Assembly: GCF_947501385.1 (NCBI RefSeq) | Contig: NZ_CANMVP010000020.1 | Span: 31,894 to 95,893, forward strand | Reading direction: 5' to 3' | DNA: 64,000 nt | Source of the DNA: an uncultured Polaribacter sp. | GTDB taxonomy: Bacteria; Bacteroidota; Bacteroidia; Flavobacteriales; Flavobacteriaceae | Shown here: positions 63,879 to 64,000 of the stretch, piece after piece | How the letters are laid out: every line of letters starts with the position of its first letter | How positions within the stretch are numbered: position 1 is the stretch's first letter | Translations under genes and position numbers: made by a program | The notes under the pieces: generated by a model | The model's input: only the letters and a program-made list of their open reading frames with translations | Database searches by the model: none | Told to the model about the DNA's origin: nothing

Positions 63879-63898
63879 CCTCGAACAAAAGCTCGAGG
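63879..63898. terminator. Hairpin after the CYTH gene
   Basis: CCTCGA at 63879 pairs with TCGAGG ending at 63898, with an 8-base loop. T-rich sequence follows only on the minus strand (TTTTTATG), so it would end a minus-strand transcript best, though none is seen here. Confidence 0.4.
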
Positions 63899-63981
63899 AA
63901 ATTTAATAAACCTATCCCCTAAATAAATTTATTGAGTTAGTCATTTAATTTCCGTATATTTAAGTCAATAAAACTAGGATA

Positions 63982-64000
63982 ATGGAACAATTTGAAGGAC
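63982..64000 (+). CDS. Start of a possible next gene, cut by window edge
   Basis: An ATG at 63982 opens the frame MEQFEG, which runs off the window. A TTG, 20-bp spacer and TATATTTA (one mismatch to TAnnTTTG) upstream may be its promoter. Too little is visible to name the product. Confidence 0.25.

Overview
The window looks like a piece of a marine-type Flavobacteriia chromosome (Polaribacter/Tenacibaculum-like). The DNA is AT-rich, promoters match the Bacteroidota TTG-N17-23-TAnnTTTG pattern, and the gene content is typical of the group: type IX secretion (T9SS) type A and type B sorting domains, PorP/SprF proteins, PorZ, and a SprB-type gliding adhesin. The species is not identified; this is inference from gene families only.

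Region 1 (1-12402, minus strand) is a surface-polysaccharide cluster read from gmd towards position 1: GDP-mannose dehydratase, GDP-fucose synthase, Wzx flippase, WcaF-like acetyltransferase, GT10 fucosyltransferase, a GT-like protein, a GT2, two O-antigen polymerase/ligase-like membrane proteins, two GT4 enzymes and an initiating sugar-phosphate transferase cut by the window edge. The two nucleotide-sugar genes and the GT10 enzyme form a coherent fucosylation route. The genes overlap heavily, and the part below about 10.1 kb is visibly more AT-rich than the rest.

Region 2 (12576-28852, minus) is a four-gene operon with the order of sprC-sprD-sprB-sprF of Flavobacterium johnsoniae. It holds an Ig-repeat type-B T9SS protein, a PorP/SprF barrel fused to two SPOR-like repeats, a 3717-residue SprB-like adhesin with about 36 repeat units, and a PorP/SprF protein. 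Region 3 (28980-36178, minus) holds rfbC, rfbA, rfbB, a Wzz-like protein, a conserved Bacteroidota protein with a nucleoside-phosphorylase-like C-terminus, an S41 peptidase and rnpA. The adhesin operon is therefore sandwiched between two sugar-polymer blocks.

Region 4 (36290-40693, plus) holds glutaryl-CoA dehydrogenase, a 640-bp non-coding stretch with two separate inverted-repeat structures, a GDSL lipoprotein, a small Cys-motif membrane protein and a Met-rich outer-membrane protein.

Region 5 (40706-49223, minus) contains a TolC/adaptor/RND efflux operon ending in a PII-like protein and a DUF2892 protein, then a TPMT-like methyltransferase, thioredoxin, a Crp/Fnr regulator with a Cys cluster, and a 43-residue membrane peptide. 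The palindrome GTAAC-N4-GTTAC occurs exactly 22 bp upstream of a TAnnTTTG -7 box in front of both thioredoxin and the tolC operon. This suggests one activator-controlled thiol/efflux regulon and is the most interesting signal in the window.

Region 6 (49291-64000) holds a second RND efflux operon, a GNAT-like protein, acyl-CoA thioesterase II, an (GTAGGCA)11 tandem repeat, a SdpI-family protein, a TonB receptor/recO/porZ operon, a CYTH protein and the first codons of another gene.
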